A stretch of DNA of 64,000 nt from positions 1-64,000 of the forward strand of contig NZ_FNPD01000009.1 in NCBI RefSeq assembly GCF_900107215.1, read 5' to 3'. Position 1 is the first letter of the stretch. Every line of letters begins with the position of its first letter. The translations under genes and the position numbers were made by a program. Shown in pieces: positions 37,844 through 45,677 of this stretch. The notes beneath the pieces were generated by a model. The model was not told where the DNA came from. It did not search any database and saw nothing but the letters and a program-made list of their open reading frames with translations. This DNA comes from Acetomicrobium thermoterrenum DSM 13490 (GTDB lineage Bacteria > Synergistota > Synergistia > Synergistales > Acetomicrobiaceae).

Positions 37844-39271
37844 ATGGGTTTAGTATTATATAACGACCTAACGCGACGTAAGGAGGAGTTCGCTCCTGTA
37901 AGTCCGGGCAGAATCGGCTTTTACGTTTGTGGCCCAACCGTTTACGATTACATACACATCGGTAACGCAAGACCCTTTGTCGTCTTCGATGCCCTGAGAC
38001 GATACATGGAATACAAAGGTTTCGAGGTCATTTATGTGCAAAACTTCACGGATATAGATGACAAGATGATTAATAAAGCTAATCAACTCGGAATAACCGT
38101 CAAAGAACTAGCCGAACAATTCATAGAAGCCTATTTCGAGGACATTATACCATTGGGAGTAAGACAAGCTACAATACATCCAAAAGCTACAGAGCACATT
38201 GACGACATCATTCGACTCATATCCCGCATTATAGAAAATGGGCATGCTTATATCATAGATGGTAACGTTTACTTCGATGTCAAAAGTTATCCCAATTATG
38301 GAAAGTTGTCCGGTCAAAGCTTGGAAGAACTCCAGGCAGGGGCAAGAATTGAAGTTGACGAAAGAAAAAGACACCCTCTTGATTTTGTCCTATGGAAGGC
38401 CAAAAAGGAAGGCGAGCCCTGGTGGGACAGTCCTTGGGGTCACGGAAGACCGGGATGGCACGTAGAATGCAGTGCCATGGCCATGAAATATTTAGGTGAT
38501 ACCATCGATATTCATGGAGGAGGAAGTGATCTTATCTTTCCGCATCACGAAAACGAAATTGCCCAAGCGGAGGCGGCAACGGGTAAACAGTTTGTGAGAT
38601 TCTGGATACACAATGGTTATCTATTGATAAACAAAGAAAAGATGTCCAAATCTTTAGGCAACATTCTCACCGTACGCGAGATTAGGAAGAACTTCCAGCC
38701 CTTGGCCGTAAGGCTTTTCATATTGGCTGCCCACTACAGAAGTCCCCTCGATTTCTCGGACGACTCTCTAATTCAGGCCACAAAAAGCTTGCAGCGACTT
38801 CGCAATTGTTATTCCGATCTCTTGTTTTATATGGAGCGAAGCCAAGAAAAAAATACTCCCGATACGTGGCTCGAGGATGTCGTAAATAATGGTTACAAGA
38901 GGTTTTGCAACGCCCTGGACGATGATTTCAATACGGCCGGAGCGTTGGGAGCGGTTTTCGAAGTTGTCAGAGATCTGAATAATTATTTGAAGGAAAATGA
39001 GACATTAGATAAACAGGCCTTGATCAAGTCCAAGGATTTTTTTGAAACCGTTGAGAACATATTAGGAGTTATTGGAATAAATACGATAGGAGAAGAGTTT
39101 GCCGGAACATTATCGAGCAGTGAGATCGAAGGGCTCATAAAAGAAAGGGAGGCGGCGAGAAAAAAACGGGATTTCGCAAGGGCAGATGCTATACGGAACG
39201 AACTGGCCTCTAAAGGGATAATATTGGAAGATACTCCTCTAGGTACGCGTTGGAAAAAGAAAGAACAATGA
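37844..39271 (+). CDS. cysS: Cysteine--tRNA ligase
   Basis: Class I synthetase, 475 residues. HIGH-type motif in CGPTVYDYIHIGNARP, zinc ligands in that Cys and in GWHVECSAMA and HHENE, and KMSKSLGN near residue 270. ATG 37844 follows AAGGGAGAG; the frame is open further upstream but those codons lie in the divergent promoter region. It is a monocistronic plus-strand gene, convergent with the response regulator. Confidence 0.95.
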   Translation: MGLVLYNDLTRRKEEFAPVSPGRIGFYVCGPTVYDYIHIGNARPFVVFDALRRYMEYKGFEVIYVQNFTDIDDKMINKANQLGITVKELAEQFIEAYFEDIIPLGVRQATIHPKATEHIDDIIRLISRIIENGHAYIIDGNVYFDVKSYPNYGKLSGQSLEELQAGARIEVDERKRHPLDFVLWKAKKEGEPWWDSPWGHGRPGWHVECSAMAMKYLGDTIDIHGGGSDLIFPHHENEIAQAEAATGKQFVRFWIHNGYLLINKEKMSKSLGNILTVREIRKNFQPLAVRLFILAAHYRSPLDFSDDSLIQATKSLQRLRNCYSDLLFYMERSQEKNTPDTWLEDVVNNGYKRFCNALDDDFNTAGALGAVFEVVRDLNNYLKENETLDKQALIKSKDFFETVENILGVIGINTIGEEFAGTLSSSEIEGLIKEREAARKKRDFARADAIRNELASKGIILEDTPLGTRWKKKEQ

Positions 39272-39301
39272 TAGAGAGGTTTGCGCCCTCAAATATTACA
39301 A

Positions 39302-39988
39302 TTACTGCGTTTTGCCGAGGATTTCGTAAAATTGGTCGGGGCTGTATTGAGCAAGCCCCGCCTTCCACGCAAAAACGGCGGCCTGCGTTCTGTCGGGAAA
39401 ATCGAGTTTCTTCAGAATGCGACTGACGTGGTTTTTAACGGTTTTTTCGGACAAAAACATTATCTGAGCGATATTCTGGTTTGAAAAGCCCTGGGATAAC
39501 CAATAGAGGACTTCCTTCTCCCGTGGAGTAAGGTGATCAAGTTGAGCTGTATCTTTCTCGATTAGCGAGACAGGTTTTTTGTATGTCTCCAATCTTGGAT
39601 CATTATAAGGATCGGCCTTGGCCACGTTACGAATTGCCGACAAAAGATCCTCTGCCTTGGAAGATTTCAGTATACACCCATATATGCCTAACTTCCTCAG
39701 ATTCTGCAATCTATCGTGATAATTATTCTCTTTGGAAGTCAATAAAACACACCTGAAGGGCGCAAACTCTTTGGAGAGTTCGGGGATGGGTCCAATGCTA
39801 CCTTTATCCAGAAGCTCATCGTCATACACAATGACATCTGGGCGCAGGGAACTAATAACATCCCGCATCTCTTCAGCACGGCATATCTCTCCCACCACCG
39901 AAATATCCATTTCCAACTCCAACACACGCTTTATGCATTCACGATATAATCTATGCCTGTTTGCGATGACTACTTTAATAGTCTGCAA
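39302..39988 (-). CDS. Atypical response regulator with LuxR-type HTH
   Basis: About 228 residues. Receiver-like domain (1-120): the phosphoacceptor position (VIVYDD), the Thr (VLLTS) and the Lys (GCILKSS) are present, but the N-terminal acidic pair that binds Mg2+ is replaced (IANRH where IADDH is usual). The C-terminal domain is a clear LuxR/NarL helix-turn-helix (LTPREKEVLYWLSQG, NIAQIMFLSEKTVKNHV). The TTG start at 39988 is preceded by AAGGAGG at 39998-40004, which touches the 3' end of the tRNA-Sec gene; any longer reading would run through the tRNA. No sensor kinase is nearby. Role unknown. Confidence 0.85.
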   Translation of the reverse strand: MQTIKVVIANRHRLYRECIKRVLELEMDISVVGEICRAEEMRDVISSLRPDVIVYDDELLDKGSIGPIPELSKEFAPFRCVLLTSKENNYHDRLQNLRKLGIYGCILKSSKAEDLLSAIRNVAKADPYNDPRLETYKKPVSLIEKDTAQLDHLTPREKEVLYWLSQGFSNQNIAQIMFLSEKTVKNHVSRILKKLDFPDRTQAAVFAWKAGLAQYSPDQFYEILGKTQ

Positions 39989-40003
39989 TAGGTTAATCCT
40001 CCT

Positions 40004-40101
40004 TGGCGGAGGCGCGTGGGGATCGAACCCACCCGGGCCAGCCCTCACTGACCCACACCAGATTTGAAGTCTGGGGGCCGCACCAGCGACCAACCGCCTC
40101 C
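40004..40101 (-). tRNA. selC: tRNA-Sec (UCA), selenocysteine tRNA
   Basis: 98 bases on the minus strand ending in an encoded CCA (40004-40006). Anticodon UCA (40065-40067) in a CUUCAAA loop on a 5-bp stem CCAGA/UCUGG; a 6-bp D stem GGUCGC/GCGGCC with the 4-base loop UGGU; a 7-bp long variable arm GGGUCAG/CUGGCCC; T arm GUGGG-UUCGAUC-CCCAC; G discriminator. These are specific tRNA-Sec features. The acceptor can form seven pairs, while the eighth, usual in bacterial tRNA-Sec, is G-G (40094 with 40015). It is charged with serine by SerRS and converted by SelA. It lies 21 bases after the sigma gene and directly abuts the Shine-Dalgarno of the regulator. Confidence 0.93.
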
Positions 40102-40122
40102 TCGATCCCTTAAATATTATAG

Positions 40123-40608
40123 TCATTCCCCTTCCTTGTCCAGTTTCATTAAAAGCCTTGCCTTCTTCCTGACCCTTGTTATAGCATTCTCCGTCTTTTT
40201 GTACGGCCATGACAACAGATTCGCAGCGTCTGCGATATTGCCGCTGATTAGGAGGGCCCTTAAAGCCTCCCTCTCCATTGACGTCAACAAATCGAACAGA
40301 TCTTTCAAAAACTCCTTTTGTTTCAACTTCTCATCCACGTCCAAATCGTCCGATACTTCCGCTGCAGCGTCCAAAGAAACGTAATCCTTCGTCTTGTTTT
40401 TTCTCAAGTAGGATATCATGGCATTACGGACGCAGGTTCTTGCAAATGCCGGAAAATGCCCTCTATTTTCATCATATTTTCTAATAGCGTGATATAATCC
40501 TATATAACCTTCTTGAACCAAATCTTCTTTCAAATGTGGGTCGCCGTTAGACAGCATAGAAGCCATCTTCAACACTAGAGGCATATAATTGATAAATATT
40601 TTGTTCAA
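40123..40608 (-). CDS. Short sigma-70-family sigma factor (SigH-like)
   Basis: 161 residues. Region 2 is clear (DLVQEGYIGLYHAIRKYD, then FPAFARTCVRNAMISYLRKN, the -10-recognition helix), followed by an acidic linker and a region 4 helix-turn-helix (SMEREALRALLISGNIADAANLL, then KKTENAITRVRKKARLL). It has no region 1.1 or region 3. It resembles SigH of Firmicutes more than ECF factors. Start is TTG 40608 behind AAGGAG. It is followed within 21 bases by tRNA-Sec and then the response regulator, so the three probably share a transcript. No anti-sigma gene is adjacent. Confidence 0.85.
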   Translation of the reverse strand: MNKIFINYMPLVLKMASMLSNGDPHLKEDLVQEGYIGLYHAIRKYDENRGHFPAFARTCVRNAMISYLRKNKTKDYVSLDAAAEVSDDLDVDEKLKQKEFLKDLFDLLTSMEREALRALLISGNIADAANLLSWPYKKTENAITRVRKKARLLMKLDKEGE

Positions 40609-40617
40609 CCCAATAAT
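40589..40617 (+). promoter_or_regulatory. Candidate promoter of the E1-like gene
   Basis: TTGATA (40589-40594), 17-base spacer, AATAAT (40612-40617). It overlaps the 5' end of the divergent sigma gene, so expression of the two could interfere. Confidence 0.4.
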
Positions 40618-40654
40618 GCTCCTTTCATTTCATTGCCGATAGGAGGTCTGATAT

Positions 40655-41488
40655 ATGATGACGGATATTATAGAAAAACTGAAGGCCGAAAGCTACAGAA
40701 AAAACGATAACGTCGTTATTCCTTTTGAATCTATAAAAAATTTATCGAAGGAGTACAAGACGCCCGTCAAATCGATAGAAATAGAGCTTCTCGAAAACGG
40801 CTTAATTCCAGAACGTTACGAGAGAAACATTGGCACTTACGGAATATCTGGACAACTCGTTTTATTAAAGAGCAAAATCCTTATAGTAGGCTGTGGCGGC
40901 TTAGGAGGGTGGAACATAGAAATATTGGCACGAGCAGGCGTTGGATATCTGCGATTGGTAGATGGCGATCGCTTCGAACCACACAACCTAAATAGGCAAA
41001 TCATTGCAACCGAAAATGATCTATATAAACCCAAAGCTCTTATTGCTGCCAAAAGGGTTAAAAATATAAACTCCGGGATTGAAGCGGAAGCTTGTTCGTG
41101 CATGTTCGACGAAAGTACAGCCCAAGGGTTGGTGGATGGAATGGATCTAGCTATAGACGCTTTGGATAACAACCGCTCCAGATTCCTTCTTTTCCAGGTC
41201 TGCAAAGCAAAAGGAATACCTGTCGTTCACGGCGCCATAGGAGGATTTGTGGGACAACTGAAGGTGGTAATGCCTGGAGAGTCGCATCCCTTGGAAGCTT
41301 TTGGTAACGACGCTCCAGACAAAGGAATAGAGGTAAAACTCGGCAACCCTCCCCAAACACCAGCCTTAATAGCTACTTTGCAGGCCAACGAAGCTATTAA
41401 GCTACTTTTAAAAAAAGAGGGGTTATTGACAGATCATCTGTTGTGGATCGACCTCGAGCATAACGAATGGATGCGTTTGAAATTATGA
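40655..41488 (+). CDS. HesA/MoeB/ThiF-family E1-like enzyme
   Basis: 277 residues. A ~75-residue N-terminal extension of unknown nature precedes the adenylation domain: nucleotide loop VGCGGLGG, LVDGDRFEPHNLNRQ, KPKALIAAKRVKNIN, and AIDALDNNRSR. Family members adenylate the C-terminal glycine of a ubiquitin-like sulfur carrier (MoaD, ThiS and others). The two CxxC zinc motifs of MoeB/ThiF are absent, as in some shorter members; Cys residues in ACSCMF are the only candidates for a thioester or persulfide. No sulfur-carrier gene is adjacent. ATG follows AGGAGG by 8 bases. Substrate not assigned. Confidence 0.82.
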   Translation: MMTDIIEKLKAESYRKNDNVVIPFESIKNLSKEYKTPVKSIEIELLENGLIPERYERNIGTYGISGQLVLLKSKILIVGCGGLGGWNIEILARAGVGYLRLVDGDRFEPHNLNRQIIATENDLYKPKALIAAKRVKNINSGIEAEACSCMFDESTAQGLVDGMDLAIDALDNNRSRFLLFQVCKAKGIPVVHGAIGGFVGQLKVVMPGESHPLEAFGNDAPDKGIEVKLGNPPQTPALIATLQANEAIKLLLKKEGLLTDHLLWIDLEHNEWMRLKL

Positions 41489-41503
41489 TTACTCTTTGCG
41501 GGA

Positions 41504-42328
41504 CTATCCGCTACAATAATTGCAAAGACCACGTAAAAGGACCTTTAATTTTTTCGATGCTTTTTTCATTTCTTCCAACACTTCTTCATGGGTTAACGGT
41601 TTAGCCTCCATCCCTGCAGCATAATTCGCGACGCATGAAATGGCACATACTCTCATGCCCATCTGCCTAGCCACCATGGCTTCCGGAACAGTAGACATGC
41701 CCACCACATCTGCTCCCATTATTCGTGCCATTCTGATCTCAGCAGGAGTCTCGAAAGAAGGCCCGCTGAAGGCTATGTATACACCCCGTTTTAACGATAT
41801 GCCGTTATCGGATGCTATTTTTTCGCAATGCTTCATTAATTCTTCATCGTAAAGAAAGGTCATATCCGGAAACCGCGGCTCAAAACCATCTAAATCTTTT
41901 CTTCTCAAAGGATTGACGCCCATGAAGTTTATGTGATCATATGTCAACACCAGATCGCCCGGAGACAGCCCATAATTGATGCCTCCGGAGGCGTTGGTCA
42001 ATATTAGAGTTTTCACACCAAGCATGCCGCAAACGCGTACAGGAAAAGTCACTTCATCCATGGAATAGCCTTCGTAATAGTGCACCCTCCCATTCATCGT
42101 TACGACGTAATTTTTACCTATATTTCCGCAGACCAGCTGCCCGGCATGGCCGGGAACAGTGGATTCGGGCCAAAAGGGAATGTCTTTGTAGGGTATTACT
42201 ATCGAACTTTCGATTTCTTCGACGAAATCGCCAAGACCGGAACCCAAGACTATAGCCATCTCTGGAGTTTTTGGAATATTTTCCTGCAGAAAATTCACTG
42301 CTTCAACTATTTTTTCCCTGTATGTCAA
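41504..42328 (-). CDS. punA: Purine nucleoside phosphorylase (PNP/MTAP superfamily)
   Basis: 274 residues, trimeric type. Motifs: VLGSGLGDF phosphate loop, GRVHYYEGYSMDEVTFPVR, LTNASGGINYGLSPGDLVL, and VGMSTVPEAMVARQMG. It cleaves purine nucleosides with phosphate to base and ribose-1-phosphate, which deoB, 28 bases upstream, converts to ribose-5-phosphate. Start TTG 42328 behind GGAG. A role on methylthioinosine is also conceivable given mtaD and mtnA elsewhere in the window. Confidence 0.92.
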   Translation of the reverse strand: MTYREKIVEAVNFLQENIPKTPEMAIVLGSGLGDFVEEIESSIVIPYKDIPFWPESTVPGHAGQLVCGNIGKNYVVTMNGRVHYYEGYSMDEVTFPVRVCGMLGVKTLILTNASGGINYGLSPGDLVLTYDHINFMGVNPLRRKDLDGFEPRFPDMTFLYDEELMKHCEKIASDNGISLKRGVYIAFSGPSFETPAEIRMARIMGADVVGMSTVPEAMVARQMGMRVCAISCVANYAAGMEAKPLTHEEVLEEMKKASKKLKVLLRGLCNYCSG

Positions 42329-42355
42329 GAATGCTCACTCCTCATTATGTAATAT

Positions 42356-43525
42356 CTAGCGCTTTAAGATCTCAGGAGCCAAAGATATGCCATCCAATTC
42401 CCTATCATCAACTCCATAAATATCCGCCAAAGTCTTTCCAAGACAACAAAATCCGTTGCAGGTCCCGAAGTTTCCTGGACGAACCATGTCCCCATAGAAT
42501 AGCAATGGAACATATTCTCTACTGTGGTCAGTGCTTTTAGTGAGAGGATCATTACCATGATCGGCAGAGATAATCAATAAGTCAGTCGGTCGCATGCCCT
42601 CTATAAATGTCACGAGCCAATCGTCGAACTTGAGCAAAGCTTTAGCATAACCGGGAGGATCATTGCGATGACCGTATTTCATGTCGAAGTCAATTAAATT
42701 GCAAAATAGCAACCCGTTAAAGTCTTTATCTTGGTACTCCTTAAGGTATTCCATACATTCATCGTTATTAGAGCAGTGTATTGGTTTCGTGATACCACGA
42801 TTGGCGAAAATGTCATCGAGCTTGCCTAAAGTTATAACGTCATAACCGCTCATCGACAGCTTGTCAAGAAGCGTGTCCTTAGGCGGGGGGAGCGAAAAAT
42901 CCCTTCTACGCGGTGTTCTGTAAAACTTCCCAGGAGTTCCTGCAAAGGGCCTAGCTATAACGCGAGCCACGCCATTTGGACCCTGCAGTAAATTGCGCGC
43001 TATCCTACACCATTCGTATAAGGTTTCAACGGGTACTACATCTTCATGTGCAGCAATCTGAAAGACGCTATCCGCAGACGTATAGACTATGGGGCAACCG
43101 GTCTTCAGATGTTCCGGGCCGAGATCTTCTATTATCATCGTTCCCGACGCGGGATAATTTCCCAAGATGTCTCGTCCGATTGCTTGTTTAAAGCTTTCTA
43201 TTACTTCGCTTGGAAAACCTTTTGGGAAAGTTGGAAAGGGTTTGGTTAAAATAATTCCTGACAGTTCCCAATGCCCCGTCGTCGTATCTTTGCCAGCCGA
43301 AAGCTCGCGCAGCCTTCCAACAGCTGCCAAAGGAGGCCACATGACGGCCGTTCCTGGCAAATCGACAATCAAGGGCAATCCCAATTTACCGAGGTTAACC
43401 AAATTAATGCCTCCCATAGCTAAAGCCACATGATAGGCAGTATTGCTGCCTTCATCACCGTAACAATTCGCGTCAGGAGACTCACCTATGCCGTACCCGT
43501 CTAGAATTATTATAAAAGTCCTCAA
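42356..43525 (-). CDS. deoB: Phosphopentomutase
   Basis: About 389 residues, alkaline-phosphatase superfamily. Interconverts (deoxy)ribose-1- and -5-phosphate. Metal-site motifs: IIILDGYGIGESPDA, GKDTTTGHWE (catalytic Thr), DFDMKYGHRNDPPGYA and SADHGNDPLTKSTDHSREYVP. The start is taken as TTG 43525, with GGAGG 7 bases before it; the ATG at 43543 lies ahead of that site. Operon with xer and punA. Confidence 0.94.
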   Translation of the reverse strand: MRTFIIILDGYGIGESPDANCYGDEGSNTAYHVALAMGGINLVNLGKLGLPLIVDLPGTAVMWPPLAAVGRLRELSAGKDTTTGHWELSGIILTKPFPTFPKGFPSEVIESFKQAIGRDILGNYPASGTMIIEDLGPEHLKTGCPIVYTSADSVFQIAAHEDVVPVETLYEWCRIARNLLQGPNGVARVIARPFAGTPGKFYRTPRRRDFSLPPPKDTLLDKLSMSGYDVITLGKLDDIFANRGITKPIHCSNNDECMEYLKEYQDKDFNGLLFCNLIDFDMKYGHRNDPPGYAKALLKFDDWLVTFIEGMRPTDLLIISADHGNDPLTKSTDHSREYVPLLFYGDMVRPGNFGTCNGFCCLGKTLADIYGVDDRELDGISLAPEILKR

Positions 43526-43546
43526 TGAAATACCTCCAATCATGGG

Positions 43547-44437
43547 TTAAGCTCTGGGATGGCATTTATCGTATATGTCGCGTAGCTCCAAATCAAGATG
43601 GGTATATCGTTCCGTTGTTGATATTGAAGCATGGCCTAAAAGTTCCTGTAGTGTTCTTAGATCCAGTCCCCGCCTCAACATATGAGTAGCCAGCGAATGA
43701 CGCAACACGTGGGGATGAAGCCTTACGGACGGTATTCCTGCCGTCTTTCCTCTTCGCCGAATAACCCTCCACAGGTCCTCTCTATGCAGTTTTCTTCCCG
43801 TCCTTGTCAAAAATAACCAACGTTCTTCTCTCCTGTTAAGAAGTGGCCGTATGGCATCGACATAATGTCTCAACTTTTCTTTCACGGAACCAAGTAAAGG
43901 AACTACCCTCTCCTTATCGCCTTTTCCTATCACTCTAAGGGTTCCGGCACGCCAGTCTATATCTTCAAGGGCTAGAGAACAAACCTCTGAGGCTCTTAAT
44001 CCACAACCGTAAGCCAATTCAAACAAAGTTTCATCTCGCCCCCCAAGAACAGACCCGTCTCTGCAGGAAGAAATCAGGCGCTCTATTTCTCCTTCGCTCA
44101 AAATTCGAGGCAACTTTTGCTCCTTAGAGGGCAATGATGGCAACCACTGTTCGCCGTCAACCCACCCTTCTATGGTCAGATAGCGATTCCAAGATCGTAT
44201 AGCCGCAGCATATCGTTGCAGAGAAGCTTTGGATTTTCCTTCCGATGCCATCGCCTTTAAAAAACGTGACATATATTCGTGCCTGGGAGGGATTGGATCC
44301 AGATTTTGATTGCTGCAAAACTTGATCCATTTGGCTATATCGGTCATATAAGCTTCTATGGTGTTTTCGCTATAACCCCTTTCCAGGCGCAGGTAGCCTG
44401 CAAAGTCGCGGACCAGCTTATGACTTTCTTCAGGCAC
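43547..44437 (-). CDS. xerD: Tyrosine recombinase XerC/XerD
   Basis: About 296 residues. SAM-like N-terminal core-binding domain (1-90) and a catalytic domain with Arg in GCGLRASEV, HVLRHSLATH, and the C-terminal GHASISTTERYTHLD carrying His and the nucleophilic Tyr. It resolves chromosome dimers at dif. GTG 44437 is preferred, as AAAGGGAG stands 9 bases before it, over ATG 44446. Neighbours are housekeeping genes and no attachment-like repeats were seen, so it is a Xer protein and not an integrase; C versus D cannot be fixed here. Confidence 0.88.
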   Translation of the reverse strand: MPEESHKLVRDFAGYLRLERGYSENTIEAYMTDIAKWIKFCSNQNLDPIPPRHEYMSRFLKAMASEGKSKASLQRYAAAIRSWNRYLTIEGWVDGEQWLPSLPSKEQKLPRILSEGEIERLISSCRDGSVLGGRDETLFELAYGCGLRASEVCSLALEDIDWRAGTLRVIGKGDKERVVPLLGSVKEKLRHYVDAIRPLLNRREERWLFLTRTGRKLHREDLWRVIRRRGKTAGIPSVRLHPHVLRHSLATHMLRRGLDLRTLQELLGHASISTTERYTHLDLELRDIYDKCHPRA

Positions 44438-44454
44438 CTCTATCATCTCCCTTT

Positions 44455-44500
44455 AAAATAAACCTACGCCCTTTGAACATAGGGGGCGTAGGTTTATTTT
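44455..44500 (-). terminator. Strong terminator of the def-to-Nudix operon
   Basis: Exact 17-base arms 44455-44471 and 44484-44500 around a 12-base loop; GGGCGTAGG is the stem core, and TTTATTTT follows on the minus strand. It separates the Nudix gene from the xer-deoB-punA unit. Confidence 0.85.
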
Positions 44501-44554
44501 ACATTAAAATTGAGCCTAAAAGCTCTTTTCTCCGGGATAAGGGATTGCAAATGA

Positions 44555-45094
44555 TCATTGATCCCTGCGACGATTCAAATACCACATTAGCGCTGCAAAA
44601 GTTTTTGCGTCCTCAATTTTTTTGGCTTCGATAAGGCGTTGGCACTCTTTAGGAGCAACTATCACCTTTTCTATTATTTCATCTTCATCGCCATCTAACT
44701 TAGAAGGAAATATTTCCGTTGCATAGAAAAGATGAATTATCTCGTTCGCAAAACCGGGAGAAGAGTAAAAACTAGCGATGTGTTCTATATTTCTTGCATC
44801 GTATCCAACCTCTTCCCTAAGTTCGCGCTTTGCCGTCTCCGCTGGCGATTCTCCTTCTTCCATTATCCCAGCAGGTACTTCCAGCAACTCTCTTCCTGTC
44901 GCATATCTGAATTGGCGAACTAACACAATTTCGCCTTTGTCATTAACAGCCAGAATTGCCACCGCCGGAGCATGTTTGACCACTTCTCTTCTGGTTACGT
45001 GGCCATTGGGCAACCTTACTTCATCGACGCTTAATTTAACTATCTTTCCACTATAAACTTCCCTAGAAGATATACATTGCTCGTCTTTATCCAT
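44555..45094 (-). CDS. Nudix hydrolase, ADP-ribose pyrophosphatase type
   Basis: 179 residues. Nudix box GIMEEGESPAETAKRELREEVGY (23 residues, about 76-98) is complete, preceded by VRQFRYATGRELLEVPAG, the ADP-ribose pyrophosphatase signature. It cleaves ADP-ribose to AMP and ribose-5-phosphate. Last gene before the terminator; it begins 2 bases after the gamma subunit of the oxoacid oxidoreductase and has no clear Shine-Dalgarno, suggesting coupled translation. Confidence 0.9.
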   Translation of the reverse strand: MDKDEQCISSREVYSGKIVKLSVDEVRLPNGHVTRREVVKHAPAVAILAVNDKGEIVLVRQFRYATGRELLEVPAGIMEEGESPAETAKRELREEVGYDARNIEHIASFYSSPGFANEIIHLFYATEIFPSKLDGDEDEIIEKVIVAPKECQRLIEAKKIEDAKTFAALMWYLNRRRDQ

Positions 45095-45096
45095 GA

Positions 45097-45663
45097 TTAA
45101 GAATTGGCCTGGGCTACGGACTGCTTACCAACTTCCTGCCCCTTTTCAAAAGCTTTCATGTTGATCTCAAGAAGATGGGCTTTTTTCGCACCCAATATTT
45201 CTTTTACAGCTTCTTTAAGGGCATCCACTGAAGCTATATCGGCAGCTTCCGCCAAAGCCCCAAGAACTACGATGTTTGCTACCTTCTCGTTGCCCAATTC
45301 CATAGCGATACTGTTTGCCTGCACTTTCACTATATTTATATCATCCCGCGGATCATTGTAAGTGACGAGATCTTCGTTGTAAATTAAAACCCCTCCCTTT
45401 TTTAAGTTTCCAACAAACTTCGCAAGGGAAGGCTGATTCATGATGATCAGGACATCAGGAGAAGAAACCAGGGGAGAAGCTACCTCACCATCGCTTACAA
45501 TGACACTGCAATTAGCCGTACCACCACGCATTTCCGGTCCATAAGAGGGAATCCACATCACATTATTGCCCTCGTTTAAAGCCGCATGAGCAACTATTTG
45601 ACCTAGAAGCATTACCCCTTGGCCACCAAAACCTGCTGCAATCATTTCTCTATAAAAGCTCAT
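45097..45663 (-). CDS. 2-oxoacid:ferredoxin oxidoreductase, gamma subunit
   Basis: About 188 residues: FGGQGVMLLGQIVAHAA, GPEMRGGTANCSVI and LAKFVGNLKKGGVLIYN are typical of KorC/PorG/VorC. The gamma subunit completes the CoA-dependent reaction core. ATG 45663 with AAGGTAGG is preferred to GTG 45672. Part of a ferredoxin-alpha-beta-gamma set. Confidence 0.9.
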   Translation of the reverse strand: MSFYREMIAAGFGGQGVMLLGQIVAHAALNEGNNVMWIPSYGPEMRGGTANCSVIVSDGEVASPLVSSPDVLIIMNQPSLAKFVGNLKKGGVLIYNEDLVTYNDPRDDINIVKVQANSIAMELGNEKVANIVVLGALAEAADIASVDALKEAVKEILGAKKAHLLEINMKAFEKGQEVGKQSVAQANS

Positions 45664-45677
45664 CTGATTCACCTACC

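Noticed and set aside
39989-40210. A longer N-terminus for the LuxR-type regulator, open through 40210
   Set aside because: It would translate through the complete tRNA-Sec gene; the receiver domain and a well-spaced Shine-Dalgarno both point to the TTG at 39988.
41489-41526. Terminator between the E1-like gene and punA
   Set aside because: The only pairing (CTTTGC with GCAAAG) lies partly in the punA coding end and lacks a T-tract.
43547-44437. Tyrosine recombinase plus nearby tRNA as a prophage or integrative element
   Set aside because: The genes between and around them are housekeeping (deoB, punA, sigma factor), no attachment repeat of the tRNA 3' end was seen, and the protein fits the Xer family.
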